NCBI GenBank assembly: GCA_030690855.1
Contig: JAUYFR010000010.1
Span: forward strand, 1-5,482
DNA: 5,482 nucleotides
Direction of reading: 5' to 3'
Source: Gallionellaceae bacterium
Lineage (GTDB): Bacteria > Pseudomonadota > Gammaproteobacteria > Burkholderiales > Gallionellaceae
The first letter of the stretch is position 1, and each line of letters opens with the position of its first letter. A program made the translations under genes and the position numbers. Below are positions 1 through 4,671 of the stretch, piece by piece. Below the pieces are notes generated by a model. It worked only from the letters and a program-made list of their open reading frames with translations, was not told the DNA's origin and did not search any database.

Positions 1-32
1 CATCGCCAACAAAGAAGGTTTTCGAAATTCAT
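1..32 (-). other. Possible start of a gene downstream of gph, cut by the window edge
   Basis: An ATG on the minus strand (32-30) lies two bases after the gph stop and opens a frame that runs off the left edge: MNFENLLCWR. The close spacing would fit another operon member. In the remembered betaproteobacterial order trpE follows gph, but these ten residues do not look like a TrpE N-terminus I recognise, and no clear Shine-Dalgarno sequence precedes the ATG. It may equally be untranslated spacer. Only sequence to the left can decide this. Confidence 0.2.
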
Positions 33-34
33 TT

Positions 35-724
35 TTAAACGTGCTTGATCAAGGGCAACACACCACTCAAATCAGCAATCACTGCATCCACATTGAGCGT
101 TTCAACCGGCTCGCCATGGTTGTAACCATAAGGCACACAAATGATAGGGCAACCTGCCGCACGCGCAGCCTGCATATCACTCAGCGAATCCCCCACCAAC
201 AAAAGTTGCTCGATCGGTACGCCGAAAAATTTCGCGGAGTGCAGTAGCGGCATCGGGTGAGGTTTTTTCTCCGGCAACGTATCTCCTGCCAAAACAATCT
301 CAAAGTAAGGGGCCAGACCTGAACGTTGCAAGATAGGATCGGTATAGCGCATCACCTTATTGGTAATGCAACCCAAGCGATAACCCGCCGCCTTCATGGC
401 ATCCAAGCCCTTCACTACATTCTGAAACGGTTTGCTATCGCAAGCTAATTCCGTGTAGTGTTTTTCAAAAATCGGCCGTGCCTTATCAAACAAAGCATTG
501 TCTGGCTCGGCGTGCATATCGCCTGTCAGCGCACGCTTCACTAACCAGTGAATACCGTTGCCGATATAGCTCATTAATAAATCTTGCGATACGGGTGCCC
601 TCCCCATGTCTCGCAACATGCGATTCGCGGACTCTGCCAATTCAGGCGCGGTGTGCAACAGCGTGCCATCAAGGTCAATAACGATCGCTGCAATATTCAG
701 AGGAGGAGTAAATTTTGTAGTCAT
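35..724 (-). CDS. gph: Phosphoglycolate phosphatase, HAD superfamily
   Basis: This cytosolic HAD hydrolase probably converts 2-phosphoglycolate to glycolate, clearing a by-product of oxidative DNA damage repair and, in autotrophs, of the oxygenase activity of Rubisco. All four HAD motifs are visible in the 229 residues: motif I DLDGT with nucleophile D17 and acid/base D19, motif II T121 in ITNK, motif III K154 in a KKPHP context, and motif IV GDSLSD with D179 and D183. The helical cap between motifs I and II is of the Gph type, and the length is slightly below the E. coli protein (about 250). It is the last complete gene of the rpe operon, starting only three bases after the lipoprotein stop. 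No Shine-Dalgarno sequence precedes the ATG, so translation probably depends on coupling to the gene before it. HAD substrates are hard to assign from sequence, but the rpe neighbourhood supports Gph. Confidence 0.9.
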   Translation of the reverse strand: MTTKFTPPLNIAAIVIDLDGTLLHTAPELAESANRMLRDMGRAPVSQDLLMSYIGNGIHWLVKRALTGDMHAEPDNALFDKARPIFEKHYTELACDSKPFQNVVKGLDAMKAAGYRLGCITNKVMRYTDPILQRSGLAPYFEIVLAGDTLPEKKPHPMPLLHSAKFFGVPIEQLLLVGDSLSDMQAARAAGCPIICVPYGYNHGEPVETLNVDAVIADLSGVLPLIKHV

Positions 725-727
725 AGA

Positions 728-1102
728 TTAATGTGCGGCAGATTTGGTTTTAGCAGCACCCTTAGCGGCTTTAGGCATAGCCTCAGCTGCGGCAGAAGCC
801 GCAACAGGTGCAACAGGAACAACGACCGGCTTGGGTGGGATCGAAGGATTGTTTTTCTTCATCATCGGATCAAGCAAGTTAGTATTAATTTCTTTATCGG
901 CAGCCTTCCAGCCCGTGAGAATGGAAGTTGGACTCAATGTCGCATTATCTTTCATGCAGTCTTCGGGAGCCTTAAAAGAAACGCGACAAGCAAAACCAAC
1001 CGAAGCAGCGTCCGCCTCTTTTTTTTCTCCCGCCCCCGTGATCTTGTCACAGGCAGAAAGAGCCAGCACAGCAATCAGCAAGAGTAAAGGAGAGGGACGC
1101 AT
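728..1102 (-). CDS. Small predicted lipoprotein of unknown function
   Basis: I do not recognise this 124-residue protein as a named family. It starts with a lipoprotein signal peptide: MRPSP, a Leu/Ile/Ala core, and lipobox L15-S16-A17-C18. The mature protein has two more cysteines (C39, C49) that could form a disulfide, then a stretch with a GWK motif around residue 65, and a low-complexity Pro/Val/Ala/Lys tail from about residue 89 that may span periplasm or touch the wall. Residue +2 after the lipid-bearing cysteine is Asp, which in E. coli favours retention in the inner membrane; the rule is less certain in other taxa. I chose the ATG at 1102 over the GTG at 1108 because AAGGT sits six bases before the ATG and directly abuts the GTG. 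If the GTG were used, it would overlap the rpe stop as GTGA. The gene lies between rpe and gph in one operon, with no obvious link to either enzyme. Confidence 0.75.
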   Translation of the reverse strand: MRPSPLLLLIAVLALSACDKITGAGEKKEADAASVGFACRVSFKAPEDCMKDNATLSPTSILTGWKAADKEINTNLLDPMMKKNNPSIPPKPVVVPVAPVAASAAAEAMPKAAKGAAKTKSAAH

Positions 1103-1104
1103 GA

Positions 1105-1788
1105 TCACACCTTAGCCAACTCAGCACGCATTTCGGCAATGATGGTGTTGTAATGATTTTTGTCTTTGTCATTACGCTTACCAAACACCGCAGAACCCGC
1201 CACAAAAGTATCGACCCCAGCAGCAGCCACTTCACGAATGTTTGCAGGGCCTACGCCACCGTCGATTTCCAAACGAATATTTAAACCCAATGCATCGATC
1301 ATCTTGCGCACAGCGCGAGCTTTGTCCAAAACATGGGGAATAAATTTCTGACCGCCAAAACCGGGGTTCACCGACATCAACAACACCATGTCTAATTTAG
1401 GAAGCGTGTATTCCAAAATATCCAGCGGCGTCGCGGGGTTAAACACTAAGCCCGCTTTGCAGCCACTCTCTTTAATCAAACCGATAGTACGGTCGATATG
1501 CTCAGACGCCTCAGGGTGAAAAGTAATGTAAGTGGCGCCCGCTTTGGCGAAATCAGGAATGATACGATCAACCGGCTTCACCATCAGATGCACGTCAATC
1601 GGCGCAGTCACGCCATGCTTGCGCAACGCTTCGCACACTAAAGGCCCGATGGTCAGATTCGGCACGTAATGATTGTCCATTACGTCAAAGTGAACGATGT
1701 CGGCGCCGGAGGCCAACACGTTATCAACTTCTTGACCCAACTTAGCAAAGTCTGCAGAGAGAATCGAAGGGGCGATCTGGTAATCCAT
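1105..1788 (-). CDS. rpe: Ribulose-phosphate 3-epimerase
   Basis: Interconverts D-ribulose 5-phosphate and D-xylulose 5-phosphate in the cytosol, in the pentose phosphate pathway and, where present, the Calvin or ribulose monophosphate cycles. The 227-residue length is typical of this TIM-barrel family. Signatures run in order: APSILSADF at 6-14, HFDVMD at 33-38 with metal ligands H33 and D35, DVHLMV at 65-70 with H67, MSVNPGFGGQ at 138-147 (the flexible loop over the active site), LEIDGG with D176, and VAGSAVF at 196-202 for phosphate binding. D35 and D176 are the expected acid/base pair. The ATG at 1788 has AAGGA seven bases upstream. It is the first gene of the operon with the lipoprotein and gph. 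Its stop lies within a GTGA that could also serve as a start for the next gene. Identification is firm. Confidence 0.97.
   Translation of the reverse strand: MDYQIAPSILSADFAKLGQEVDNVLASGADIVHFDVMDNHYVPNLTIGPLVCEALRKHGVTAPIDVHLMVKPVDRIIPDFAKAGATYITFHPEASEHIDRTIGLIKESGCKAGLVFNPATPLDILEYTLPKLDMVLLMSVNPGFGGQKFIPHVLDKARAVRKMIDALGLNIRLEIDGGVGPANIREVAAAGVDTFVAGSAVFGKRNDKDKNHYNTIIAEMRAELAKV
1109..1113 (-). promoter_or_regulatory. Ribosome binding site that decides the lipoprotein start
   Basis: On the minus strand AAGGT lies inside the last codons of rpe. It is six bases from the ATG at 1102 and zero bases from the upstream GTG at 1108, so the ATG is the likely start. Confidence 0.55.
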
Positions 1789-1795
1789 GATTTGA

Positions 1796-1800
1796 TCCTT
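1796..1800 (-). promoter_or_regulatory. Ribosome binding site of rpe
   Basis: AAGGA on the minus strand, seven bases before the rpe ATG, fixes the start at 1788. Confidence 0.7.
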
Positions 1801-1822
1801 TTAGTTTGAAATTTGGACGCAC

Positions 1823-1853
1823 ATTCTAACCGAACGTGAATCACAAGTGCCAA
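1823..1853 (-). promoter_or_regulatory. Candidate sigma70-type promoter of the rpe operon
   Basis: On the minus strand a -35 box TTGGCA (1853-1848, five of six to TTGACA) and a -10 box TAGAAT (1828-1823, five of six to TATAAT) are separated by 19 bases, a little longer than ideal. Transcription would start near 1816, leaving a leader of about 28 bases that contains the ribosome binding site. It lies where an operon promoter is expected. It also means rpe does not depend on read-through from hepT. Confidence 0.45.
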
Positions 1854-1960
1854 CCATAAGAAGTGAAACTTGTTTGAATTCAGCGCAACCAAAAGACACT
1901 GGCGCAGGACTTAAAGCTGGCAACACCACAAAAGTAGGCAGCGTTTTACCTTACGCGGGC
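1854..1960. other. Spacer upstream of the rpe promoter, no recognisable content
   Basis: Between the rpe promoter and the repeat next to hepT I see no convincing ORF, terminator hairpin or operator. It is probably the remainder of the original rpe upstream region. Confidence 0.4.
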
Positions 1961-1990
1961 TATAGGTTGGCGCTAAGCGTAGCGAAGCTC
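1961..1990. repeat. Degenerate GC-rich repeat or half-palindrome downstream of hepT
   Basis: The sequence begins TATAGGTTGGCGCTAAGCGT and continues with AGCGAAGCTC. It resembles, from memory, dispersed proteobacterial extragenic palindromes whose arms carry AGGTTGG with GCGAAGC or GCTTCGC in the middle. The left arm GGTTGGCGCT would need a right arm AGCGCCAACC to pair; the actual right side (AGCTCGAAATC) has lost most of it. Only short internal pairing (CGCT with AGCG) remains. It ends four bases before the hepT stop codon. It may be a decayed copy marking the edge of inserted DNA or the remains of a terminator. No second copy lies in the window. Confidence 0.35.
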
Positions 1991-1994
1991 GAAA

Positions 1995-2468
1995 TCAAGC
2001 CTTCCGCATAACCGCTTGATAATGGCTCACTAATTTATCCAGTGCCGCAAGCAACACAGGCGTCATCAGAATCACCGCATTAACATCGGCGGAGAACGCT
2101 TTTTCGTTCTCAATGTACTCGTGAGTCAGTCGATTTCTGATCGTGCGAAGCTCAACCATTTGCTCTGACGGAATACTTAAAATTCCCACACGCTCTGCCA
2201 CCGAAAAATTTTCCAAGGCGGTGCCGACGTACTCGCCTACTGCTTCCAGCCATAATCTGAGTACCTTGTCGGAAAAATAGTCTTGGAACTTTCCAAAACG
2301 AGCACAAAAAGCACTAACCCGCTCTTTTTTCATCTCATCCGATTGAAGATTTTCCACCCATTGCTCATTAATTATTTCTTTTGAAATCCAGCCGTAGGAA
2401 AAGAGCAATTCATGGCGAATTCTTTCGCAATGGAGAAGTGCTGTGTTCAACCGTTCTTGACTATTCAT
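1995..2468 (-). CDS. hepT: HepT-like HEPN-domain RNase toxin of a type VII toxin-antitoxin pair
   Basis: A mostly helical 157-residue protein whose partner is the nucleotidyltransferase directly upstream. The diagnostic site is RNRLTHEY at 111-118, an exact RX4HXY motif: R111 and H116 are the expected catalytic pair of a HEPN ribonuclease, and Y118 is the residue that, in the studied Shewanella system, the MntA antitoxin modifies with AMP to silence the toxin. A conserved-looking RFGKFQDYFSDK stretch (57-68) and the segment AERVGILS (91-98) match a HepT subfamily I recall in proteobacteria; the length is slightly above typical HepT. It begins in a 4-base ATGA overlap with mntA, and a GAGGG motif eight bases before the ATG gives it its own ribosome binding site. 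Toxicity is inferred from the motif and pairing. Older annotations would call it a nucleotidyltransferase substrate-binding protein. Confidence 0.85.
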   Translation of the reverse strand: MNSQERLNTALLHCERIRHELLFSYGWISKEIINEQWVENLQSDEMKKERVSAFCARFGKFQDYFSDKVLRLWLEAVGEYVGTALENFSVAERVGILSIPSEQMVELRTIRNRLTHEYIENEKAFSADVNAVILMTPVLLAALDKLVSHYQAVMRKA

Positions 2469-2764
2469 AAGAGAATCCCTCGCATTCCTTCCCGATGAAT
2501 CAACGCATCTGATGTTGCATCGTCTTTGACAACAACATCAATCGGAAAAATATCACCTAACTTGGTACAAATTCTGGCGGATAGTTTTTGTGATTTTTCC
2601 TGATGCAGAGGATCAACGCCACTGATTTGAACATGGAGATCAATATCACCGCCCCGCTTGGAATCATCTGCCCTCGACCCGAACAACCGGACAACGGAAT
2701 GCTCACCGAAAATTTCACGGGTGGCCTCCACAATGGCAGTATGTTGTCGTTCAGTAATTCTCAT
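2465..2764 (-). CDS. mntA: MntA-like minimal nucleotidyltransferase antitoxin
   Basis: A compact 99-residue polymerase-beta-type nucleotidyltransferase. In the characterised system MntA neutralises HepT by transferring AMP groups from ATP to its RX4HXY tyrosine. The catalytic core is visible: LFGSRADD with G29-S30, then DID with D40 and D42, and a third carboxylate D76 in the strand PIDVVV. The spacing from GS to DXD is nine residues, one fewer than the GSX10DXD usually quoted, and is seen from memory in related RGGDIDL-type members. The C-terminal IHREGMRGILL tail is also typical of this small family. The ATG at 2764 follows a strong GGAGGT by seven bases. The stop overlaps the hepT start. 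Antitoxin upstream, overlap and stronger ribosome site all favour excess antitoxin. The pair appears complete, with no frameshift or missing active-site residue. Confidence 0.87.
   Translation of the reverse strand: MRITERQHTAIVEATREIFGEHSVVRLFGSRADDSKRGGDIDLHVQISGVDPLHQEKSQKLSARICTKLGDIFPIDVVVKDDATSDALIHREGMRGILL
2477..2481 (-). promoter_or_regulatory. Ribosome binding site of hepT inside mntA
   Basis: GAGGG on the minus strand, eight bases before the hepT ATG and inside the last mntA codons. With the ATGA overlap it supports coupled translation of antitoxin and toxin. Confidence 0.55.
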
Positions 2765-2768
2765 TTAC

Positions 2769-2799
2769 CACACCTCCGGTAGCCCCCTGGCGAGGTGCG
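2769..2799 (-). promoter_or_regulatory. Inverted repeat covering the mntA ribosome binding site
   Basis: On the minus strand CGCACCTC (2799-2792) can pair with GAGGTGTG (2776-2769) as eight pairs including one G-T, around a 15-base loop. The second arm contains most of the GGAGGT ribosome binding site (2777-2772), seven bases before the mntA ATG. As RNA the hairpin would hide the site; as DNA it could be an operator. A TAGAAT -10-like hexamer (2806-2801) lies just upstream, without a good -35, so the true transcript start is unknown and decides between the two readings. Confidence 0.45.
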
Positions 2800-2870
2800 T
2801 ATTCTAGCGTCAAAGCGGGGGGTTAGTTCTTTTGGAAACAATTCAAACCTGCCTCCTTTAATTCATCCAG

Positions 2871-3428
2871 CTAGCGAGAAAGCCGCATTAAACCGTTCTT
2901 TTGTTCAATATGAAACTGGCTTAAAGCGCTCATACCAAGTAAAGGCTCCATTGTAGAATTAGGAAGGATTGATACTATGACATCACGCAAGTGATGATCC
3001 CCGATAGTAATTTCGGCAGCAGTTGTAACGCAAGTGGGAACAGTACCGTTAGCAGTTTGAGAGGTGCTAGGGATGCAACCAGTAAGACCGGAATTTAGTG
3101 CTAACGTTTGAGAAACTGCAACATGTGAAGCGCCAGTATCAACTATAAATTTCACAGGGAATCCGTTAATTTTTCCATAAGCATAAAAATTACCGTTTTG
3201 TTCAGAAGCTAAATTTATTGAATTCGAAGAGCCACCAACAGAGGCGGTCTTATTATTTTTAAACTGATTAAGATCCACCTTTGATTTTTTAAGTTCAGTT
3301 TGCCCTTTGCCACAAGGATAAATACGGTAGGACTTGTCTCCGTTTGAAGAGACACAATCATAGTACGTAACAGTTTCGGCAAGCGCTAAAAAGGGTGCGA
3401 AAAGTAAAAATGCAAAAAGAGTTTTCAT
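2871..3428 (-). CDS. Secreted retropepsin-like aspartic protease with DUF4124-like N-terminus
   Basis: A 185-residue exported protein: signal peptide MKTLFAFLLFAPFLALA with likely cleavage before ETV, a short region with C25 and C39 in a YYDC...YRIYPCGKG pattern resembling DUF4124, a Ser/Asn-rich linker (about 55-78), and a retropepsin fold. The fold shows the single catalytic motif VDTGAS (D97), a TANGT flap region at 125-129, and the closing LLGMSAL motif at 163-169. One DTGA per chain means it must dimerise to be active, as in the clan AA family TIGR02281. C118 and C133 flank the flap and could form a disulfide. Substrate unknown. I start at the ATG at 3428, not 3578: it gives a clean signal peptide, follows GGAGGG by 11 bases, and a candidate promoter lies between the two starts. 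Hand counting gives about 39% G+C for 3001-3360, against 53% for 3841-4080 in apaG, suggesting different ancestry. Confidence 0.82.
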   Translation of the reverse strand: MKTLFAFLLFAPFLALAETVTYYDCVSSNGDKSYRIYPCGKGQTELKKSKVDLNQFKNNKTASVGGSSNSINLASEQNGNFYAYGKINGFPVKFIVDTGASHVAVSQTLALNSGLTGCIPSTSQTANGTVPTCVTTAAEITIGDHHLRDVIVSILPNSTMEPLLGMSALSQFHIEQKNGLMRLSR

Positions 3429-3439
3429 AAAATATGAAG

Positions 3440-3445
3440 CCCTCC
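3440..3445 (-). promoter_or_regulatory. Ribosome binding site deciding the protease start
   Basis: GGAGGG on the minus strand, 11 bases before the ATG at 3428. The spacing is long but usable. A weaker AAGGTG precedes the alternative ATG at 3578, so this site alone does not settle the start; the signal peptide does. Confidence 0.5.
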
Positions 3446-3469
3446 AGTCATGCCATCCGTTAGAGCGGA

Positions 3470-3499
3470 GATTATCGAGATAATCACCAACTAGGTGAA
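3470..3499 (-). promoter_or_regulatory. Candidate promoter with overlapping palindrome in front of the protease gene
   Basis: On the minus strand TTCACC (3499-3494, four of six to the -35 consensus) and GATAAT (3476-3471, five of six to the -10) are 17 bases apart, placing the transcript start near 3464. A perfect 7-base inverted repeat, GATTATC-GA-GATAATC on the plus strand (3470-3485), covers the -10 box. A second short inverted repeat, CACC-AACTA-GGTG (3485-3497), lies beside it. Such symmetry over a -10 box is the usual shape of a repressor operator. Confidence 0.4.
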
Positions 3500-3603
3500 A
3501 CAATACAATAGATTTTTCAACCGCCGCACTCATCAATTTCCCCACGCGCTGCACAGTAAGATTAGTCTCAAAATTCATTGCCGCACCTTAACCACCAATC
3601 TCT

Positions 3604-3631
3604 ACACGGTCAATATGCCAAACGGTCTATA
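3604..3631. repeat. Short direct repeat upstream of apaG
   Basis: ACACGGTCAATA (3604-3615) and AAACGGTCTATA (3620-3631) match at 10 of 12 positions with a period of 16 bases, sharing ACGGTC. They lie in the divergent region upstream of apaG and could be paired protein-binding sites, though a chance match of this length is possible. No convincing sigma70 promoter for apaG was found around them. Confidence 0.3.
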
Positions 3632-3671
3632 CCTCATTTACACACCGCGCTTGTCAGGCCTTGCAAAATGC

Positions 3672-3676
3672 GGTGA
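3672..3676 (+). promoter_or_regulatory. Probable ribosome binding site of apaG
   Basis: GGTGA lies nine bases before the apaG ATG and complements the 3' end of 16S rRNA in part. It is weak, but an in-frame TGA at 3674 means no earlier start is possible nearby. Confidence 0.4.
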
Positions 3677-3685
3677 AATGCGGCT

Positions 3686-4069
3686 ATGGAAAATTCACAA
3701 CACTACCGCATTCAAGTTACCGTCAAGGTTAAGTTTCTGCCGGAACAGTCCGAAGAAGCTGCTGATCGTTTCGTTTTTGCCTACACCATCACGGTGAGCA
3801 ATGAAGGGGAACAAACCGTTAAATTGCTCAGACGCCACTGGGTCATTACCGATGCCAACAACCATGTACAAGAAGTTAAAGGTAAAGGCGTGGTCGGTGA
3901 GCAGCCCGTTATTCATCCGGGGCAAAGTTTTGAATACACCAGCGGCACCGTACTCGCCACACAGGTAGGCACGATGTCAGGTAGCTATCAGATGGCGGTG
4001 GACGATGGCACCGAATTTCCGGTCAACATTCCGCAGTTCGTTCTGAGTGTGCCGCGCGTCTTGCATTAG
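3686..4069 (+). CDS. apaG: ApaG protein
   Basis: ApaG is a small, soluble, single-domain protein with an immunoglobulin/fibronectin-like beta sandwich. It is widespread in proteobacteria, was once linked to Co2+/Mg2+ resistance in Salmonella, and its biochemical role is unsettled. The 127-residue length is standard. Recognisable family blocks are FAYTITVSNEGEQTVKLLRRHWVI (about 30-53), VQEVKGKGVVGEQPVIHPG (61-79), the FEYTSGT block near 82-88, and GSYQM with the C-terminal IPQFVLSVP strand. It starts a plus-strand gene group; the next gene begins five bases after its stop. It faces away from the protease gene, and beyond the accessory genes from rpe, consistent with the old divergent rpe/apaG arrangement. 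Confidence 0.95.
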   Translation: MENSQHYRIQVTVKVKFLPEQSEEAADRFVFAYTITVSNEGEQTVKLLRRHWVITDANNHVQEVKGKGVVGEQPVIHPGQSFEYTSGTVLATQVGTMSGSYQMAVDDGTEFPVNIPQFVLSVPRVLH

Positions 4070-4074
4070 TCCAC

Positions 4075-4671
4075 ATGTCGCTCAAAACCAGCTATCGTTT
4101 TATCGCCCCGTTCTACGATTTTTTTCTGCGCCGCGCGTCAGCAGCAACACGCAAGCGTAGTCTTGCGCGAATCGCCAATGACAGCAGTTTAAAAATCTTG
4201 GTCAATGGCGTAGGTACTGGTTTAGATTTCCCCTTTCTGCCGCCACATCACCACTACACTTCACTTGATCTCACGCGCGAAATGCTGGCTCGTTCTCTCA
4301 AGCAGGTGGCAAACTTAGACATGGCACACGCTCAAGGCGATAGCATGCGTCTGCCTTTTGCTGACGAAAGTTTTGATGTGGTGGTGCTGCATCTCATCTT
4401 GGCGGTAGTCCCCCAACCCGAACGCTGCCTCGCTGAAACAACTCGAGTGTTAAAACATGGGGGACGTATTCTGGTGTTCGATAAATTTTTGCAGCCAGGT
4501 CAGCATGCTTGGGTAAGGCGCACTTTAAATATTTTTATTTCGCGCATCGCCACTCGACTTGACGTAGTGTTTGAAGACGTCTTGGCAACCACACCAGAAT
4601 TACGCTTGATCAGCGATAAGCCTGCTTTAGCCAACGGCTGGTTTCGCCTCATTGAATTACAAAAACAATGA
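4075..4671 (+). CDS. Class I SAM-dependent methyltransferase, substrate unknown
   Basis: A 198-residue Rossmann-fold methyltransferase of the Methyltransf_11/UbiE-like type. Motif I is ILVNGVGTGLD (41-51), with the glycine loop G45-V-G-T-G49. The acidic residue usual at the end of strand 1 (as in VLELGCGTG) is replaced by V43, which I recall from a phospholipid N-methyltransferase-like branch. D65 in SLDLT is the likely ribose-binding acid, with DVVV (101-104) as motif II and RVLKHGGRILVFD (124-136) as the following strand. The N-terminus YRFIAPFYDFFLRR is typical of enzymes acting on lipids or quinones. The gene begins five bases after apaG and ends in an ATGA overlap with mltA. No Shine-Dalgarno sequence precedes it, so it is probably translated by coupling. 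Lipid or quinone methylation is a guess from resemblance only. Confidence 0.85.
   Translation: MSLKTSYRFIAPFYDFFLRRASAATRKRSLARIANDSSLKILVNGVGTGLDFPFLPPHHHYTSLDLTREMLARSLKQVANLDMAHAQGDSMRLPFADESFDVVVLHLILAVVPQPERCLAETTRVLKHGGRILVFDKFLQPGQHAWVRRTLNIFISRIATRLDVVFEDVLATTPELRLISDKPALANGWFRLIELQKQ

Noticed and set aside
584..1087. Plus-strand open frame of 167 codons over the gph start and lipoprotein gene
   Set aside because: Arg/Ser/Cys-rich translation without domain features, lying wholly antisense to two supported genes.
744..1115. Plus-strand open frame of 123 codons opposite the lipoprotein gene
   Set aside because: It mirrors the Ala/Pro-rich lipoprotein codons, has no ribosome binding site or recognisable domain, and runs against the operon.
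3429..3578. In-frame 50-codon extension of the protease gene to an ATG at 3578, with AAGGTG before it
   Set aside because: It would bury a well-formed signal peptide inside the protein, and a candidate promoter lies within it. The start at 3428 explains more.
3651..3679. TTGTCA and TGAAAT, 17 bases apart, as an apaG promoter
   Set aside because: The -10 match is poor and transcription would start at the ATG itself, leaving no room for the ribosome binding site.
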